Below, piece after piece: positions 8,258-12,500 of a stretch of DNA of 12,500 nucleotides. How positions within the stretch are numbered: position 1 is the stretch's first letter; every line of letters starts with the position of its first letter. The position numbers were made by a program, and so were the translations under genes. Below the pieces are notes generated by a model. That model did not search any database. It was not told the DNA's origin and saw nothing but the letters and a program-made list of their open reading frames with translations. This stretch comes from Actinidia chinensis (taxonomy: Eukaryota; Streptophyta; Magnoliopsida; Ericales; Actinidiaceae), in contig VIGQ01001413.1 of NCBI GenBank assembly GCA_009663005.1, positions 5,001-17,500 on the forward strand. Direction: 5' to 3'.

Positions 8258-9230
8258 TTAGAGTAGCTGAAATTGCATACATTTAGAGTATGTTTGACCT
8301 GTACAACACAGTTTTGACATGTGATTGGATGCGCAAACTGTCCATTTTGGCTGGGCGAGACTACGCTTGACGCGTTCTAACGCGCTGACTGTTGTGTCAA
8401 TGAATAGACGACTAATCCAGATGCCTCTCAGGCTGTTGTTAGTTAGTCTCATTTCACCAACGTCTCGATCCAGAAGTGAGACCTATTATAAGAAGACCTT
8501 ATCATGCAATCACTTCTCTCCCTTATGTTGTTATAAACACTCACCTACCGTTGTTCCTTGATCAAACTGGTGTCGGTGCAGTGACCCAACCGAGCTTGCT
8601 ATATATCGACAACCAGTAAAAGTGCTTGCCCTAACTCAACTAAGCTAATGTTTTTTGGTGTTTTTTTTTGTTGCCCTCTAACTGAGCTCCGTGAGAGATC
8701 CCCCGACTTGCTATAGAACAATAGTCTCCTGTGGTTTCCATCCTAGCTTACCAGAACTGATAATTGATATTTTTTGCCCTTATCGCTTATAATATATGTT
8801 GTTGTGTTCATTGTTCATTAATAAAATTTTGGTGCTTTTTAACGTGGAGAGAGGTGTTTGATAGGTTGTGGAATAATGGGGCTTGTTCCCATTCAATTGG
8901 AGAGGAAAAAAAGAGGCAAAATAAATAATATTCTTATCATTATCACGAATGAATATGAAAGTACTAATCAGATTGCTCATTTTTCCCATGCTATATTACT
9001 AGATTTTTGGTACAGGCGATGCAATGTGAAATTAACATTGGAACCAAGATAATAAAAAAAATCGAGAAAATCAAATTATCCAAAAATTCGATTTGTTTGA
9101 TTTTAGTTGCTAGTCTAGAGGTTCTGATTTTTAAAATTTAAAACCGATTTTTTTCTTTTTGTTTGGTTTTGTAATGCTAAATTGATAAAAAATAACTAAA
9201 CGAATTAACTATCTACTTACTAATAGATCC
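8258..9230. other. Unassigned sequence with small open frames
   Basis: Overlapping frames of 64-78 codons lie at 8258-8452 (minus), 8325-8561 (plus), 8780-8989 (minus) and 8858-9052 (plus). None shows a motif I know. A TTATAAACAC box near 8531 and a CGCGTTCTAACGCG palindrome at 8371-8384 are the only local signals. From about 9050 the sequence is AT-rich with ATCGA and AACCGATTTTT words reminiscent of transposon debris. Confidence 0.4.
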
Positions 9231-9276
9231 TAATCTTAGTTATTCATTATACCACTCCTTTTATTCTCAACCTTTA

Positions 9277-9600
9277 GGCCCATGTTTGTAATCGTGGTCA
9301 TGGCCGAATTGTTTCGTATTGTACTAACAATCCGGGGGTCCGGTAATCTGTGTTTGTTTTTGACATTAGTGTCCGGACTAAATGTTCTGTCAGAACTATT
9401 AATCCATCTAAAATAGGGGTGATTGCGAATACCAGGGGGCATGGTATTAGCAATCCCATCCCCAATTGGATCCAAATTAACCAATTACCTCTTAAGTTTG
9501 TATATATGTATAATTGAAGGGTAAGTATAAAAATTAATGTTATAATCTCATCTCATTTATGTCCAATTGATCAAATTATCTTTATAACAAAAAACTTAAT
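9277..9600. mobile_element. MITE-like element, copy B (diverged, right end not found)
   Basis: It begins GGCCCATGTTTGTAAT and shares with copy A, in order: ACTAACAATCCGG, a GGACTAAAT-like block, TCCAAATTAACCAA, TATATGTATAATTGAAG, AATGTTATAATC and ATCAAATTATC. Identity is roughly three quarters by eye in the best 120 bp. The right end cannot be matched to copy A. A short open frame across it (9484-9236, minus) is incidental. Confidence 0.6.
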
Positions 9601-9779
9601 AATTTAACAAGTTTCGTCTTTTCCCCTAATTTCGCTTATGCTCGTTACTTTCACTTTTTAATGTGTAAAAAAAAAACTTTCTCCTTTAATTATCAATTTT
9701 AATCTAAATTTCAGCCATGACATAGACATAAACGCCTACACTTCAGAGAAATATTCTAGCCTTTTTGTGTGTTCCCGGA

Positions 9780-10080
9780 TCGAGCGTCACGTGAAATGCA
9801 GATCGCTTGTTTTGGTTTGTTGTTTCTTCTTTCTTCTTCTTCTCCAACTGCATTGGTTTGCAGTTGGGCAGCACCACGTTTATCTCTGAATTCTCTGCGA
9901 ATGGGAACAAATAAACACAAACAAACCGCTATGATTTGTCATTGATTTCTTTTTTTGGATGGTCCACTTTGCCACAGTTTTACAAGCAAAAACCGACCCT
10001 TCATCTCTTCTTTTCTACATTTTGGGCCCATGAACCCGAAGCCAGTTTGGTCCAAGTTCTATCACGGACCAATTGGCTTA
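9780..10080. promoter_or_regulatory. Cluster of promoter-like motifs and hairpins, no gene attached
   Basis: It contains a palindromic G-box TCACGTGA (9787-9794), a TTC-rich tract (9824-9844) and a palindromic TGGGCCCA (10023-10030, a TCP/site II-like core). Perfect 9 bp arms CCAACTGCA/TGCAGTTGG lie at 9844-9852 and 9859-9867, and an imperfect 14-15 bp hairpin at 10039-10079. No coding sequence follows in the next 2.4 kb on either strand, so any promoter role is speculative. Confidence 0.25.
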
Positions 10081-10219
10081 GGTTTTTTTTTTAAAAATTT
10101 TGATTTCATTGATTTGTGACTCTTTTCTTTTTTGTGTTTTTTAAAACTGTGATCAAAATCTCTGCCTATTAATACCATTAGGTTTAATGATGATATCTAG
10201 TTATTCATATAATTATTTA

Positions 10220-10773
10220 TATTAGAAATCAAACTTATTTTGAATTTTAAATTTAATTTCTCGCTATTTACGGTTAAAATCCTTTGAGTTAATTCAACGA
10301 TTGATTTTCACTTGAGATTATTTTCTTCCTCCCAAACTATCACTTCTTTTTGCTCACCAGTTTGAGATCCACATAGGTTCTTATTCACGAAACAATTTTT
10401 TTTTTAAAAAAATGGACATATTTTTACCAATTGAATCATTTTTTATAGTGGGACTCACAAAAAAAATTAAAACACACTTTTTTTTTCTTTCATTTTTGTT
10501 TGTATCTAATTTTTTTTTTACTATTTGATTAATTTTTTATATTAATTTTTTAGTTTAGTTATTTTGACGATAAAAGATTATTTAATTAAATATATTTTTT
10601 TTAAAAAAAATTAAAAAAGTATAAAATATTGATTAATTAGTGAAAAAAATCACTAAAAGAAATAAATAAAAAAATAAAGGCATATTCAAAAAATATCTAA
10701 ATGAATAAATTTATTTTCATACGTTTTTTTTTTATTTTTTTATATGTATTAATTAATTTATCTATTAATTGAA

Positions 10774-10822
<49 letters not shown>

Positions 10823-11900
10823 GAAAAAAAAAATTATAATATAAGACACATTTTTTTAAATCTTCCCAAACTACTATCTATATTTAAAACATAAAAACAC
10901 AAGTCAATTTGATCTCAAACTATTTTTCACTTCTATTGTTGAAATACGTTTTGAATTAAACCACTGCTGATGTTTTAAAAAACTTGAGATTATTTTTTTT
11001 TCTCCAAAAAATATCACTTCCCTCTTCTCAAATGTTTGGGACCACATAGATTCTATCTAATTGGACAAAAAAATCTCTAAATCTATCTAAGACATATCAA
11101 TTAGTCATTTTTTAGAGGGCCCACACCCAAAAAAATTAAAAACATTCTCCTTTCTTTTTTCTTCCCTTTCTTTTCTCCCAAACTATCATTTTTTAAAAAT
11201 TATATAATTTTTAATTTATTTTATATTTTGTAAGCATTAATCTTTTGTATATCTGCAATGTATCTTTTATCTGACGTTTAATCTTATCTATTTTTTTATT
11301 GTAAAACTCTATAGTACACTTAATATAATGAGTTTTTTTTACGTTGTACTGTGTGCACGTGCCATTACTATTAATAATATAGACACAGGGAGAATATTTT
11401 TGAATTTCAAAACTATCTTTCATTATCTAAACTGTTGAAATACATTTGAATTAATTCAACACTGAGATTTCCACCTGAGATTATTTTTTTTTTTCTCCCA
11501 CAAAATATTATTTTTCTTTATTCTCCATGTTGTAGGACCCACATAGGTTTATTTATAGACAAACTCTTTAAATTGGGCATTTTTTTTATCATTGAAATCA
11601 TTGTTTTGGACCACAAAAAATAACAACTAAATCCTATTTTTTTTTCATTTCTCTCAAAATTAGCAAACTTTATTAAAATTTCGTAGTTTTCTAATTTTAC
11701 TTTCTATTTTTTGTAGCAATGCATCTCTTCGTATATGTATGCAATAATATTTTTTTTATTGTATTTATATTTATCTAGTGTTTAATTATAAAATTCTATA
11801 GACGCCGTGTAATCCCGCGATTGCCAATTACTGGTTGCTATTAAAACATGTACTTTTGAAATATCTTTATTTCCTTTCTTTTTTTATAGCGTTGGTACTT
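10220..11900 (+). repeat. Three diverged direct copies of a ~490 bp AT-rich repeat
   Basis: The anchor C(T/C)TGAGATTATTTT occurs at 10311, 10983 and 11474. Each is preceded by a TTGAATTAATTCAAC-like block and followed by CTCCCAAA..TATCACTTC, then CCACATAGGTT. A GGGCCCACA-like or GGACCACA-like block precedes AAAAATTAAAA. Copies 2 and 3 also share TTTAAT..TAAAA(C/T)TCTATAG and a GCCA(A)TTACT..TATTA end, a spacing near 490-496 bp. Copy 1 is about 180 bp longer because of an AT-rich insertion around 10500-10860. No coding capacity is seen; the 70-codon frame at 11211-11423 (minus) is low-complexity. Confidence 0.7.
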
Positions 11901-11996
11901 GGGTAGACTTATTTTTTTTTCTTCTTTTTTCTTTTGGATTCAGTTTTACAAATGTACTAGCACGGGCAGGACACACGAGTATTGTGAAAAGGACTA

Positions 11997-12263
11997 GGGC
12001 CCGTTTGGCTAGAGGCTATGGGAGTGCGATAATTTTTAGAGGAGATAAATTTTAGAGAGAGATAACTTTGTAGGGAGTAACTTTTAACTTTGTTTGGATC
12101 TTTTTTAGAATGGGTGGATAAAGGGTGGAGGATAAGACAGAAATATAGAGAGAAAAACAAATATAAAATATTATATATTAAAATATTATTTATTTATATA
12201 TATATTATAGAATATATATAAATTATACATTTTATTTCTCTTTAGATATTTTTTTTTCTTATC

Positions 12264-12309
<46 letters not shown>

Positions 12310-12403
12310 CCCAAAAATTAATTCCACCTCTATCCACCACTTCGGCATAATTATCCGGGGGCATAAATTTATCCGCCCCCCCATATCCGGTAGCCAACGA
12401 CCC
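11997..12403. mobile_element. Palindromic MITE with GGGCCCGTTTGGCTA-type ends
   Basis: The left end is GGGCCCGTTTGGCTAGAGG. The reverse complement of the right end is GGGTCGTTGGCTACCGG. The inner arms GGATAAAGGGTGGAGGATAAG and CTTATCCCCCACCCCCTTAT are also inverted, with an AT-rich middle. CTA flanks both ends (11994-11996 and 12404-12406), which could be a 3 bp target duplication as in PIF/Harbinger elements. The adjoining element makes this call uncertain, and hAT is an alternative. No transposase is encoded. Confidence 0.65.
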
Positions 12404-12404
12404 C

Positions 12405-12500
12405 TAGGGGTGTCCAAAAAAAAAAAAATCGAAAACCGGTTAGCGAATCGAACCGAACCGTGCATTTTGAATTGTTCTATGGGTTTATGGTTAGGTTCTG
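12405..12500. mobile_element. Start of a second transposon-like element, cut by the window end
   Basis: TAGGGGTGTCCAAAAA, followed by ATCGAAAACCGGTT and CGAACCGAACCG, resembles the common plant hAT-like/MITE start rich in AACCG words. It abuts the preceding palindromic element directly. The other end is outside the window. Confidence 0.45.

Noticed and set aside
8258..8561. Opposing 64- and 78-codon frames as possible small genes
   Set aside because: No family motif, no supporting splice or start context, and the two frames overlap on opposite strands.
8520..8600. Possible LTR retrotransposon promoter or junction (TTATAAACAC, then GTGTCGGTGCAGTGACCC)
   Set aside because: No TG..CA paired long repeats, primer-binding site or pol sequence could be found nearby.

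Overview
This looks like angiosperm nuclear DNA. It is AT-rich, repeat-dense intergenic sequence around one recognisable plant gene, a family-9 glycoside hydrolase (endo-1,4-beta-glucanase, secreted class B type) on the minus strand. All four of its exons can be traced from the predicted start (about 6779) to the stop (2053). They keep plausible splice junctions but carry well over a dozen frame changes and several in-frame stops, so I read the locus as a nearly full-length pseudogene. The 5' exons are much richer in GC than the flanks. That is common in monocots but not proof of one, and I cannot name the species.

Layout. Bases 1-2052 lie downstream of the pseudogene: AT-rich DNA with one good tRNA-derived SINE (minus strand, about 1165-1285), a second weaker tRNA-like segment and small tandem duplications. 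Bases 2053-6779 hold the GH9 relic. Intron 1 is about 2.5 kb and contains two repeat insertions whose relatives occur elsewhere in the window. Bases 6807-7520, immediately 5' of the pseudogene, are three diverged tandem copies of a 220-245 bp unit with a GC/purine-rich part and an AT-rich part. Bases 7545-9230 have no gene I can recognise. A second copy of the intron-1 MITE-like element lies at about 9277-9600. Bases 9780-10080 have scattered promoter-like motifs and hairpins but no downstream gene. Bases 10220-11900 are three diverged direct copies of a roughly 490 bp repeat; an inverted relative of it sits in intron 1. The window ends with a palindromic MITE (about 11997-12403) directly abutted by the start of another transposon-like element.

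No intact protein-coding gene, RNA gene, CRISPR array or new biological system could be supported. The main interest is the reconstructable decay history of the cellulase locus and the reuse of the same repeat families inside its intron and in the flanks.
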